A DNA stretch of 64,000 nt from Luscinia megarhynchos (taxonomy: Eukaryota > Chordata > Aves > Passeriformes > Turdidae): contig CM067564.1 of the NCBI GenBank assembly GCA_034336665.1, positions 44,638,951 to 44,702,950 of the forward strand, read 5' to 3'. Positions 12,551 to 23,293 of this stretch are shown piece after piece. The notes under the pieces were generated by a model. The model was not told the origin of the DNA, searched no databases, and worked only from the letters and a program-made list of their open reading frames with translations. Every line of letters starts with the position of its first letter. Positions within the stretch are counted from its first letter, which is position 1. The translations under genes were made by a program, and so were the position numbers.

Positions 12551-12799
12551 TGAGAGGAAATGGCCTCAAGTGGCACCAGGGAAAGTTTAGGCTGGAAAAA
12601 AAATATCATGGAAAGGGTTGTAAAGAGTTGGAAAAGCCTGCCCAGGGAAGTTCTGGTGTTACCACCCTGGAAGTGTTACAAAACCATGTGGATGAGGCAC
12701 TCGAGTTCATGGTTTAGTGGTGAACATGGTGGTGCTCCTGTGTTGATGGCTGGACTTGATGATCTTAAAGATCTTCTCCAACCTAAATGATTCTATGAA
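12551..12799 (+). mobile_element. CR1 LINE 3' fragment, third subfamily
   Basis: Sense copy with 'gaggaaatggcctcaagtgg', 'cctgcccagggaagttctgg', 'ggctggacttgatgatctta' and a tail 'aacctaaatgattctatga'. This is the subfamily also represented by the tips at 7,987, 29,195 and 61,258. A run of A replaces part of the segment after 'gtttaggctgg', which looks like an internal deletion. Confidence 0.85.
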
Positions 12800-14285
12800 A
12801 TGGAAAGGACCAGGGATGGTGGATGAACACAGCAATAAATTCAAGCAGAGTTAATTGGAAGGAGATCCAGAGCAAAGAGTCTCCATGAAACATCTTCCAC
12901 TGTTCCCCAGGGCTGAAATGGGGATGCAGGAGGCCAAGGGAGAAGCAGCAAAAATTCTCAAAAATCAAATGTCTCTCTCCAGGCTGTGAACTCAGGGCTG
13001 GGGGAAGGAAAAGACTCCATGACTCCAAGGAGCATCTCATTGTGCAAATCAAAGATGAGAAGTTCAGTTGGAATGGCAGAATCTCCCTTAAGAAAGTGTT
13101 TCTCCCTCCTCTGCAGCTCTTTGTGCCCTCCACTCCTGCAGTGAACACAGGAGGGTGGACCCTCAAACCCCTCCTGTCCATTCCTACATGCCCTGGCCAT
13201 GGAGGAATCCCCAGCCCTCCAGCCCAGCGGCCCAAGGAGCATCATTCCATCAGTCTTCCACAGGTGACAGATGAAGCAGAGACAGGGAAGGAGGATGACA
13301 GACCCTCCCCTTCCACAGTGGGGGTGTTTTCCTATCAGGAGCTGATTAGATTTGGGCAGGGCACTGCTTCCCACAGCATTCCTTGCAGGAGGGACTGGCG
13401 ATGTGCCAGCAGGGAGTGGTGGCCCCGGTGACAGCCACAGGCTGCGGCCTGTCGGGCCACACTCCATCCCCAGAGCAGCCCCAGCCCTGCACAGGGCACA
13501 GATGGCTCCTTTCTGCCATCTGACCTCATTGTTTAATCTGACCTGATCCGGTGCTCTAATCTAAGGTCCAGTTTAATCACCACCACGGAGCTGGGATTGT
13601 TTCAGGGCTCCGCCCTGAGTTCCTTCCCTGCCAGGGCGCACGCACAGCCCGGGGCTGTCACCCCTCTGAGGGGACACCCTCAGCTCCTCCTCTCTGGGCT
13701 CTGAGCGTGCAGGAGATGCTGCTGCTGGCAGACAGCACTGCAATGAAAGGATATTTCCATTTCACTAAGCCAGCAGGAGCTTCTCCTATGGCTGCTACAG
13801 GTCCCAAGTGTGGACACTGCTGAAGGCCAAGGCAGATCTTAGCCAGGCCTTTTCTCAGGTTTTAAGTTCTTTTTCTCAGGCTGGGAGGATTTTTCCCAGG
13901 CTGAGACAGTTTCTCAGCTCCAGCCTGAGCCTTTCCCAGGATAATAGCTTTCTTGTAAATAGAAAGGAATTAATAAACAGAGATTAACACCTGGTGTTGA
14001 CTGAGGGACAGTTTCTTGATGTACATGACAGGAGATGTTTTCTCCTGTTGTCCAACGAACTACTGTCCCATTTGAGGCTTGTGAACCTCTCTATAAATAT
14101 GGTTCAGTTTTTCAATAAAATGCTTCTTTTGCTTCTCTTGCCTAAGAAGTCATTTGTTGTTATTATATGCCACTCTCCATGTATAGCAACACCCAGTGGT
14201 TCCTAAGACCCTTGGCAGTTTTTAATCAGGGCTCTCGTAGTGTTTGGGTGCTCCTAAAAGAGGTCTGCTTGATCAAAAGGCTGTA
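12800..14285. other. Intergenic, GC-richer, no gene recognised
   Basis: About 13,380-13,690 is richer in G+C and CpG than its surroundings and contains the homeodomain-type motif cluster listed separately. No exon could be supported. Confidence 0.4.
13531..13578. promoter_or_regulatory. Cluster of TAATC (K50 homeodomain) motifs
   Basis: TAATC occurs three times within about 45 bp (13,534, 13,557 and 13,574), in contexts TAATCTG, TAATCTA and TAATCAC, with GATCCGG between them. TAATC is the core for OTX/PITX/CRX-type factors. The stretch sits in a local CpG-richer patch. This is a candidate enhancer by motif density only. Confidence 0.25.
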
Positions 14286-14450
14286 ATTATAGAATCACAG
14301 AAGGATTTGGGTTGGAAGGGACTTTAAAGCTCATCTATTCCACTCCCTGGCATGGCAGGGACACTTTCCACCATCCCAGGCTGATCCAAGCCCCATCCAG
14401 CCTGGCCGTGGGCACTGCCAGGGGCCCAGGGGCAGCCACAGCTTCCCCAG
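14286..14450 (-). mobile_element. CR1 LINE 3' fragment
   Basis: The plus strand opens with 'tatagaatcacagaaggatt' and contains 'tttgggttggaagggacttt', ending after 'ggggcagccacagcttcccc'. Confidence 0.9.
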
Positions 14451-14852
14451 GTTTGCATCATGACTCTGCATGGTCAAGTTGCTTAGCCTTGGTGGCAGCA
14501 CCTAAACTTTTCCCAGTTTCCTGCTCTGCTTTGTGTCCTGGTCCTGCTTTGGCTGTCAGCTCACACAAAGTCATCCAGAGGTGATTCCCAGCCCATCCTT
14601 GGGAGGTGGCAGAGACCACAACCCCAGAGAAGCTGCAGTGGTCTCCAGTTGCCTGTTTGCACATTAAGACATCCTCACCTCATTTCTGCTTTTTGAAAGT
14701 CTCAGCCCAGCCTCTCCAGGTTGAAATCCGTGGATAGTGCAGTGAAGAAGCACAAAATGCATCTGAGCAGAGCTGCAGACACCAGTGAATCCCAAATTTG
14801 TTCACCCAAAGCAGGTCTCAGCCAACTGTGGGGCTTGTGATGGTGCTGTACC

Positions 14853-14885
14853 CAGGGAAGGATTGCCACACACAATCCTTCCCTG
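14853..14885. repeat. Perfect 13-bp inverted repeat
   Basis: The arms CAGGGAAGGATTG and CAATCCTTCCCTG are exact complements separated by the seven-base loop ccacaca. This could form a stable hairpin in DNA or RNA. It lies about 55 bp outside the U5 side of the neighbouring LTR copy. Confidence 0.7.
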
Positions 14886-14939
14886 TAAATGGGTTTGGTG
14901 CACCACTTAATTAGTGGCTTGTCTGAAGTTTCTTCCATC

Positions 14940-15498
14940 TTCACTCAGAGCCAGGATTAAAAAAACAAATGAATGAAACTGATTTTCTCGTGTTCAGGCT
15001 TGGTTGTTTATTAAATTTTATCTAAAGTACTGAGAGTTCTGCAACACTTGTAGCTACCAGCTAGAAGTGAGAAAATTGAGCTGAATCCAGCTAGTTACAA
15101 GGTCTCTTAAAGCTAACCAGTCCAATAAATAGTTAACACCTATCTTATTTATACTTTTGACCCAATAGCCAAACTCCTGTGACCCTCGTGCAGCACTAAT
15201 TGTCCAACAAGAAACTGCTTGAAATCATGGAGAAGAAGGAAGAAGAACACAGAGGGAGACAACACCCAAAACTCTCCATATTGTCCCATACCTGTTACTA
15301 GATTATAAAAACCTCAAGTTCAAAACCTTTCACCATGTGAAATCACACACTTGTATTTAACTACACACCCATGATTTTAACTCCATCACTCAAATTTGGA
15401 AGCTTCTCCAAGGCTTCAGGTCAAAGGCAGTGTTCTCCAGGGGGTCAGTGCCAGAAAGCACAGAAAGCTCAAAACTCCCAAACTTCTAAATCCCAACA
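14940..15498 (-). mobile_element. LTR copy A (TGTTGG family)
   Basis: Read on the minus strand it begins TGTTGGGATTTAG and has a TATA box (TATAAATAAG, plus-strand 15,144-15,153). A polyadenylation signal AATAAA follows about 135 bp downstream (plus-strand 15,007-15,012). This order is the U3-R-U5 layout of an LTR. It aligns along its length with copies B (18,857) and C (22,650). No retroviral coding sequence flanks it. The 3' boundary is uncertain because similarity to copy C fades gradually. Confidence 0.7.
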
Positions 15499-17399
15499 CT
15501 TGCCTACAGCCAGGAAGGGTTTATTGCACACAGAGCAAGCCCCAGAGGGTGGGAAGGGCTGCAGAGGTCACTCAGCCCATGACATGCCCCAAGGCAGGAT
15601 CAGCTCTCCTCTGGCCCTGCTGACAGATGTTTGTGTAACCTGCCCTCCGAGACCTCCTGTAAAGGAAAGCCACGTCCTGCCCCCAGCCACCTCCTCCTCC
15701 TCCTCCCTCCAGGGCAGCTCTGAGGATTTTCCCACGCTGTCCAAATTACACTGCATCCCCCCGAGCTGCAGAGAGCCCCTCTGCTCTCAGCTGCAGCTCT
15801 TTTCCCAGACTGAACGAGCAGAAACAATTTGCTGATACCTTTGCAGCGTGGAAAAAAAAATTTAAAAAAAAATCCATCCCAGGCTCTTTGCCTCACATCA
15901 AGACAGAGCCCCTGATTCCCAGCCCTGTCAGTATCTGGGGGAGGATGTGGCTCTGCAGAGCAGAAGTGCTCCCAGCTCTTGCTCTCTCACAGTACAGAGG
16001 GAGATTCCCTTCAACCTGATGGAAAGAAGTGAGAATAAAATATTTCTCCTTTTCTGTCCCTGCCTTAGGCTATTCTGGGATGATGCTTCAACAGGTGCCT
16101 TGTTTCACACACTTTGCCCCACTCTGGTCTCCCAGAATCTTCTGTTCCAATGAATTTTGCCTCCACCTCTCTCTACAAACCCTTTTGAAAGGGCAGACAG
16201 CTCTGCTCTGTGCTTCTGCAGGGAAGAGCCCTCTGGGGAAGGTGAGCTTTACACAGGGAAGGTCCCACTTCCAAACCACCTCAGAGCTCTCCATTCTCTC
16301 TCCTTCCACCATGGGTAATTTTTCCTCTAAGGATTAAAGAAGTTGGCAGGTGGAAAGCAAATATTTATGCCCAGGTGGTAAAACTTCTGTCCAAGCATTG
16401 ATCCCCTTGTGCTGCTGCATCTCCTCTTCCCCCTCTTTAAGTTTTGTCACTGTCTATTTTAAAGACTGCTGGAGCCCTGCCCAAGGCATTTATTTCCCTT
16501 CTGATGGGGAAGTTGTCCTATTTTGCCATTTTTCTCTGCAGTCAAGTGTGCTACAACTGCAGTGTAATTCTAGGAACTCCAAGGCAAACCACTACTGCAG
16601 CAGCTGGGGTTTTACATCCAAAACACACATGTGATCAAATTGGAAGGCTTAGCAACACCAATTCTTCTATTTCCTCTGGTATTACACTGACTTTCTCGCT
16701 GAAACAATTTTCACTGCAATATCCTAGCAGTGAAACTGCTCCCAGATGCCTGAGCTTAGGCTGCAGATTTGGCTCTGAAGCCAAGTTTCACAAAATGCTC
16801 CTGGTGGTTTTCTACAGAGCTTGGAAATCCTGGAGGGTTGGTGGTTTGTTTTTTGTTTTTTTTTTCCTGTGTCAAGTTCACTTTATTTGATTTGGTAGGC
16901 TGAAAAGCAAAAACTAGATCTTTCAGCAGCCCTATTTAAATGTTATTTAAATGTGCTGTCACGTTGGCCTCAGAACTGCTTGAGAAATACTCATCTGCCC
17001 CCTTGGAAAAGCTGTGGCTTGCAGGGATTGCAGACAGGACGATGATTTCTTGGTGCAATGCACCAAGGGATTTAAATGCTATGTGCTCTTTTAGTTCTGA
17101 GGAACCTCTTAATTAAGAACTGATTCAAGTATGGAGATTATTTTGCAACATATTCACTGTTTTGCAGGGACTGGTGCTCTGCCAGGGCTGGCTGCACGGG
17201 TTACACCCTGGGCATTCTGAGATCTCACACATCTGGGGCCAGGTTCTTTTAAAGGTAGATGCATTTTATTTACAGAAGGGTTTTTTTACCACTTCTTCAT
17301 CTCTCAGCCCTGTGGCACAGTTTGTATCCCAGATGTGGGAGGAAAGGCACAGTTTGTGTCCCAGATGTGACAGGAAAGCTGCAAGCTGTGCTTAGTTAA
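15499..17399. other. Intergenic, no gene recognised
   Basis: A (TCC)n run lies near 15,690-15,710 and A-rich runs near 15,850-15,875. No exon, RNA gene or known element could be recognised. Confidence 0.45.
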
Positions 17400-18060
17400 A
17401 TCAGAGAATTATGGATCAGTTTGGATTGGAAGGGACCTTCCAAAGCCCTCTAGTCCAACCCCCTGCCATGGGCAGGGACATTTTCCACTAAGCCAGGCTG
17501 GTCCAAGCCCTGCCCAATCTGTCCATGGATATTTCCAGTTATGGGGCATCCACCACCTTTCTGGGCAAGATGTGCCAGTGTTTTACCATTCTCACTGTAA
17601 AAAATTGCTTATTTTTATGTAAATGGAACCTATTTTAGTTTAAAACCATCTCCCCTTGTCTAAGCAGTAAAGGCCCTGCCAAAAGGTCTGCTCCCCTCTC
17701 TCTTGTAGGGCCACTTTAGGCATTGGAAAGGGCTCTGAGGTCACCCCAGAGCCTTCTCTTCTCCAGGTGAGCACCCCCAGCTCTCCCAGCCTGGCTCCAG
17801 ATGGGCTCCAGTCCTTGGAGCATCTCCATGGCATCCTCTGGGTTATTCCAGCACCTCCAGGTCCTTCTGCTGTTGGGGACCCCAGGGCTGGAGGCAGCTC
17901 TGCAAGTGGGTCTCACCTGAGCAGAGCAGAGGAGGAAATTCCTGTCCCTGCACCTGCTGCCAGGTGTGATGCAGCCTGGACACAGCATTCCCTGGGAGGA
18001 ATGAGCAAGCCCAGCCCTGCTCCCAGAAACCACAGGAACAGCTGCCTCCTTTCCCTGCCT
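17400..18060 (-). mobile_element. CR1 LINE 3' fragment, long
   Basis: The plus strand opens 'tcagagaattatggatcagt' and continues through 'accccctgccatgggcaggg' and 'ccttctcttctccaggtgag'. It then reaches the more 5' blocks 'gctgttggggaccccagggc' and 'gggtctcacctgagcagagc'. It is among the least truncated typical CR1 copies here. Confidence 0.85.
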
Positions 18061-18856
18061 TCTCCCATCTGATCCCAGCTCAGCCTGCCACTGCCACATC
18101 CAACCTGGGCTTGCCCACGTGGGATGGACACCAGCCCCAGGGCTCCTTCTCCTCCCTCTGAGCCTCCTTCGTGGCCTCAGATCATCTCCTAACCCACAGC
18201 AAATGTTTTTTCCCTGCTCAGCCTCCTCCATCTCGTTGTATCTGCTCTCCCATCGTGGTGTTTATGCTTTTGAAAGAACCCAAAGCCGTTATCCTATCTT
18301 CTCCTTAGTCACTCTTTGGCCAGGGCTTACACATTGCTTGCTCCTTTTATTTTCTAATCTGCCCTCTCAGGTCTCTCCCATCAGGAGGCTGCTCTCACAG
18401 GCTGCTTGGGTTTCTCTGTTTATCTTGGAGCAGGAGCAGCATAGATTTTGCAAAGCTAGCTGTGAAGCAAGAGACTTTCACACTCAGCAAGCTCACGGGT
18501 GGCAAAGTGCCATGGGACAGCTGTGGAATGAAAAGGGATTAGAGGAGCTGAGTGGATGCCCCTGGGACATCACCCCAGTCCCTTCAGTCCCTTCTCCAGC
18601 AGAGGGACTGATGTGGGCTGTGCTGTCCCACCCTGACACAACTTGGCAGGGAGGATCAGAGCACAGATCTTGGCAAGAAACTCCTGTGAAAACTTCATGA
18701 AAATCCCATCACGGGGCTGCAGTGGGAGGGCAGTGTCTGCTCTGCAGACCCTGGGCTGCAGGAGCAGCTTGGGCCTGAGAAATGTGTCTTTGCCTGAGGC
18801 TTCCCTGTGCCTTTTCCTGAGGCTGGCATATCAGGGTTTGGAACATCTAGGGATAG

Positions 18857-19245
18857 TGTTGGATCCCACAAACCTGGGGTTTTGAGCTTTCTGTGCTTTC
18901 TGGCACTGACCCCCTGGAGAACACTGCTTTGGACCTGGGGCCTTGGAGAAAGCTTCCAAATTTGAGTGATGGAGTTAAAATCACAGGTGTGTAATTAAAT
19001 AAAAGTGTGTGATTTTACATGGTGAAGGGTTTAAAACTTGAGGTTTTTATAATCTAGTAATAGGTATGGGACAATATGGAGGATTTTAGGTGGTGTCTCT
19101 TCCTTCTTTGTGGTTTCAGGAGTAGTTTCTGGTTGGTCAGTCAGTGTCACACTGAGGGTCATGGCAATTTAGTTATTGGGTTAAAAGTGTCAGTAATATA
19201 GGTGTTATTTCTCTATTGGACTGTTTAGCTTTAAGAGCTAAAGAA
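18857..19245 (+). mobile_element. LTR copy B (TGTTGG family), internally deleted
   Basis: It begins TGTTGGATCCCAC and matches the U3 of copies A and C in the same order: 'aaatttgagtgatggagtta', 'gtgatttta catggtgaagg' and 'aataggtatgggacaatatg'. It lacks a good TATA box at the matching place (cagtaatataggtgtt). It also lacks the segment with the polyadenylation signal, jumping from 'gctttaagag' to a region resembling 'gactaattaagtgg' of copy A. Confidence 0.7.
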
Positions 19246-19288
19246 GAGACTCCAGACTAATTAAGTGGAGCAAAACACCCCCACCATT

Positions 19289-19352
19289 GCAGGACAGTGG
19301 GAGGTGTCCCTTTAGGTTCTTTCCAACCTGGACAGTTCCATGATTCCATGAT
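19289..19352 (+). mobile_element. CR1 LINE 3' tip
   Basis: Contains 'gcaggacagtgggaggtgtc', then 'aggttctttccaacctggac' and a 'tccatgattccatgatg' tail. It lies about 45 bp downstream of LTR copy B. Confidence 0.75.
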
Positions 19353-19488
19353 GTCAACGTGCAAACAGGCTGCAAGTCACAGCTCACCCCAGCTGGGTCT
19401 GGCTGGGATTTTGGTGGAAAAGATGAGCAGTTAGAGCAGGAGAAAAGAAGGGAATCATCCCTGCAGGGCCACCACTCCATGTGTGAGA

Positions 19489-19612
19489 GATCACAGAATC
19501 GTGGAATCACTGAGGTTGGAAAGGATCCCCAAGATCTCTGAGTCCAGCCATCAACACCACACTGCCAAGTCACCACTAAACCACGTCCCTAAACACCACA
19601 TCCCATCTTTTG
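19489..19612 (-). mobile_element. CR1 LINE 3' fragment, older subfamily
   Basis: The plus strand reads 'agatcacagaatcgtggaat', 'tgaggttggaaaggatcccc', 'gagtccagccatcaacacca' and 'ccctaaacaccacatcccat', which is a CR1 type distinct from the others. Confidence 0.75.
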
Positions 19613-19984
19613 GCAGGTCTGATCTCTGACTGCTGGGAATAACATGGGAAAAAGGCTTTTCCCATTTTAAGATAAGAGTAAATCAATCCCTAGAGGAGTT
19701 AATGATGTAAAACTTCTGCCAAAAAGCACTGAACCATCACAGCCTTTGGGGCTTGGATTAAAGTGTTAGGCTGCCTGTGACATTTTTAGTGCTTTCTGTC
19801 CATGCAAACTGAAACCTCTCACTGCTCACAGCAAACTCCCTCAGGTTTGGAATGGATGGGAGAGTGAAATTGTGGAGGTGCACTCTGCCCCTGCAGAGCA
19901 GTGACTTCTGGTGGCATCAGCACTGGGCACAGGCTGTGCAGCCTTGGCATGCTTGTGCCATTCTGACAGGCCACCAAGAGTGGT

Positions 19985-20218
19985 AAAAAATGGAATAGAG
20001 CTGGGTTGGGGGAGGTTTGGGCTGGATATCAGGAAAGATTCTTCTTCCAGAGGGAGGTGGTTCTGCAGGGAATGGGCACAGCCCCAAGGCTGCCAGAGCT
20101 CCAGGGCTGTTTGGCCAATGCACAGGATGGGATTGTTGGGATTGTGTCGTGCAGAGCCAAGAGATGAACTGATGATGCTTGGGGGTCCCTTCCAGCCCAG
20201 GATATTCTATAAAATATC
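19985..20218 (+). mobile_element. CR1 LINE 3' fragment, second subfamily
   Basis: Sense copy with 'gctggatatcaggaaagatt', 'aatgggcacagccccaaggc', 'tgggggtcccttccagccca' and 'ggatattctat' at the end. It is the sense counterpart of the antisense copy at 5,893. Confidence 0.82.
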
Positions 20219-22269
20219 ATTCCTGTGAGCATCATTTATGTCCTAATCCTTGCAAAAATAAAGGCAGGCAGGAGAGCAATGTGATCCCAAGGGAAGAGCC
20301 AGCACAGGGCCATGGGATACCAGAATTCCCTCTCTTGGCTCACCACAAGCTCGTGTTGAGACTTTGGCCAGCTCCACCTCTCTTTGCCATTTTCTCCCCA
20401 TTTCCTTTTGTGTTGTGGGATTGGAAGTTCACAGGAGGGTTTCTCTGTGGGAGTGTGTGGGTGCCCACATGTGTGTGCAACATTCTGAGGTCTCTCAGTA
20501 CAAAGGCAACATAAATTATATCGTGTCAAATTCTTGGAGTGGTGGTATTGGCAGTTTCCTCCCTCAGAAATTTTGCAAAATAGCTACCTGTGAAATTAAA
20601 TTAAACATTTCTTCTCCTGGGGTTTAAACAATACACTCCCTCCAAGCTGGGCTAAGGATTTCTTTGTGCTGTATTACTTTATAGATTAATACAGTGCAGA
20701 AAATTAATTACCTTTTATTCACTGAGACTTTTTTTTTTTCCCTTTGCAGATTTTAGATTTTCAATTTGCAAAGAAAACTGAGGGGGGACTGCAGGCAATC
20801 CCACGAATGTGAGGAATGCACCCTTAAGATCTGGTTCCTGGTACCTGGTCTGCTCTGCTCCTGGGATCTGCTCTGCCTCCCCCAGCTGATAAGAGCACTG
20901 CTGGGTCTGCCTGCCACGCTCATTCCATTACTCCTGACACTGCCTTTTGTCTCTGGTGGGCTCTGGACAGGCACAAATCAGAGCTGACACGTCCTGCAGA
21001 GCCCTGGAGTGCAGAGATCTCTGAACTCTGCCTTGTGCAACCATTTATTACAGGCAGAAAATGTGCAGGGTAGAAATTTGGATGCCTTTTTTGCCTCTTT
21101 CTCCAGCCCCAAACAGTCTTGAAGGGTGAGGGTTTGCAGCACTGCATCAACCAGAGCTCTTTTGGTGGTCCAGGGAGTGCAGCTGGGAGGGCAAGAGCAA
21201 AGCACCACTAAGATCTTATCACAGCAGGGATTTGAAGGGCAGTAAAACATTTGTGAACACCCTTTTTGTCTTCCAGATCATCAGGTAGAGACCCCAAAGG
21301 AATGTGTGTGTGTGTGTGTGCATGCACACAGAGATGCACAAATTCCCAACATTTCCCCTTCAGGCATAAATAAAAATCCCTCTGTCTCACTTTGCCAGGA
21401 ACTTTTTGTTGTTGTTGTTTCTTTCTACTCCTGCTCCTATAACTTGAAATCCTTTTGGGAGCAGCTTGATGCCCACCTCCACTGCCACCACAACACCTCT
21501 GTCCATGAATCCTCTGCCCAAGGAAGATGCCAGAGCTGGCAGAAGGCAGCCCAGCTGGAAATCTGGCCAGGGATGGATTTGGGCAGCTCAGGTACCACCA
21601 TGTTCCAGAGGTCACTCAGCCACTGCCAATGTTTTCCATGCAGAGCTGGCTCAGGGAGGACCTCTCTGAAGTGCAGAGGGCAGCAGTTTTATCTGTTGCA
21701 GCTGGCTATCTTCAGACAATTTTAATAAATCAGTGGGATTAAAAACATTCCAGCCTCCTCCGAGGTGTTTAACCCTGTCAGGCTGGGTGAAGAGGAGGAG
21801 AGCTTTTGAAAACTGATTGCATTGAAAAGGGAGATCTGGAGGAGTTCATGGTTACAACCTCTTGAGCAAGTGCTAAAGGGATGGTGCCAGCTCCCAAACC
21901 ATCCTCTGGGGATATTCATGCTTGTATCAGCCCTGATAAAGGCCAGAAGCCATGCAGAGGAGGAAACCTCTGGATCTGTCCTGCCCTGGCTCCATGGCAC
22001 ATTATCTCCTTTGCACAGTGGCAGAGACCTTCCTGTCATCTCTTTAAGGGTGTGAATCACTTCCACAGCTCTCCTCTAGAAGACATTTGCACCTTGATTT
22101 TGGCAGTTTGGGAAGTTTGCCTGGGGACCTGGAGAGGAAGGAGGCCTTGAACCTCTGGTGAGCAAAGCAGAGGCAGAGCTGTCCCAGAGGTGGGCTCTGA
22201 CAGCCATCCTAGGAAGCCCCTGGTCATCCAGCTCCTGTCCTTCTGCACCCCTGACAGCTCCAGCAGGGC
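20219..22269. other. Intergenic, no gene recognised
   Basis: A short (GT)n run occurs at about 21,303-21,320 and a T-rich run near 20,729. No exon or element could be supported. Confidence 0.45.
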
Positions 22270-22388
22270 TCAGAACACCCTGATGCAGTGGAAGATGTCC
22301 CTTCTCATTGCAGGAGGTTGGGCTAAGTGTCACCTTTAGGGGTCCCTTGTAACCCAAACCATTCCACGACCCTACAATTCCACGACCC
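22270..22388 (+). mobile_element. CR1 LINE 3' fragment
   Basis: Sense copy with 'gatgcagtggaagatgtccc', 'ggggtcccttgtaacccaaa' and a duplicated tail in which 'attccacgaccc' appears twice, separated by 'tac'. Confidence 0.82.
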
Positions 22389-22649
22389 AGAGGGCCCTGC
22401 ACAGTGTGGGAGCACATTTCTGCAAAATGGCCTGCAAGGAAAAATCCACATTAATTGCCTTTGCAGGAACAGTCTTCAAGCCTCACAAGTCCAAGCTTTT
22501 TCATCCAGTAAACCATGACAGAGGTCCTGAGCTTGACATTCCACATTGCTCCCCAGGGAATGCTGTCCTTGGAGTGACTCTCTGCCATCAGGGTATTTCC
22601 AGTCTGGGTCCATGTTAGTGACTGTACATATTAGTGGCTGGCTTCTTTT

Positions 22650-23293
22650 TCCTTTTGTTTTCACATAGAGTTAGGATTGAAACTTGAGAGATGGATTTTT
22701 TTTGTTGTTGTTTGGACTTAGTTGTTTATTAGTTCTTATTTAAAGTACAGAGAGTTCTTCAGCACTTCTGGCTGATAAGCTAAAAGTGAGAAAATGGATG
22801 TAGATTTAGCTAGTTACAAGGTTTTTTAAAGGATAATTATTCAATTTAAAACTAATAATTATATTCATTTATACTTTTGACTGAATAACCAAACACTCAT
22901 GACTCACACTGCTGTACTAACTGTCTAATCCAAAAACTTCTACCTGAAACTAAGAAGAAGGAACAAGAAGGAAAGAGGAGACAACATCCAAGAATTTCTA
23001 TTCTATTCTATTCTATTCTATTCTATTCTATTCTATTCTATTCTATTCTATTCTATTCTATTCCATTCCATTCCATTCCATTCCATTCCATTCCCTATTA
23101 CTATATTCTAAAATCCTCAAATTTAAAACTCTTCACCATGTGAAATCACACACTTCTATTCTAACTACATACCAGTGATTTTAACTCTATTACTCAAATT
23201 TGGAAGCTCTCACCAAGGCCTCAGTCAAAAGCAGTGTTCCTCTGAGGGTTAGTCCCAGAAAATTGAAAACTTCCAGGCTTCAGGGTTCCAACA
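22650..23293 (-). mobile_element. LTR copy C (TGTTGG family) with internal microsatellite
   Basis: On the minus strand it begins TGTTGGAACCC. A TATA box lies at plus-strand 22,866-22,874 (GTATAAATG in sense) and AATAAA at 22,725-22,730, the same spacing as copy A. It aligns to copy A throughout, except that a pentanucleotide array occupies the place where copy A has 'tctccatattgtcccatacc'. Confidence 0.7.
22996..23090. repeat. Pentanucleotide microsatellite (TTCTA)13(TTCCA)6
   Basis: Thirteen uninterrupted TTCTA units (22,996-23,060) are followed directly by six TTCCA units (23,061-23,090). The array lies inside LTR copy C. Its purity suggests recent, probably length-variable expansion. Confidence 0.95.

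Noticed and set aside
13400..13690. Possible second CpG island or promoter
   Set aside because: CpGs are present but sparse and no ATG exon or donor follows. Kept only as a weak motif cluster.
18119..18700. 193-codon plus-strand open frame
   Set aside because: No domain; begins next to the antisense CR1 copy and has non-coding composition.
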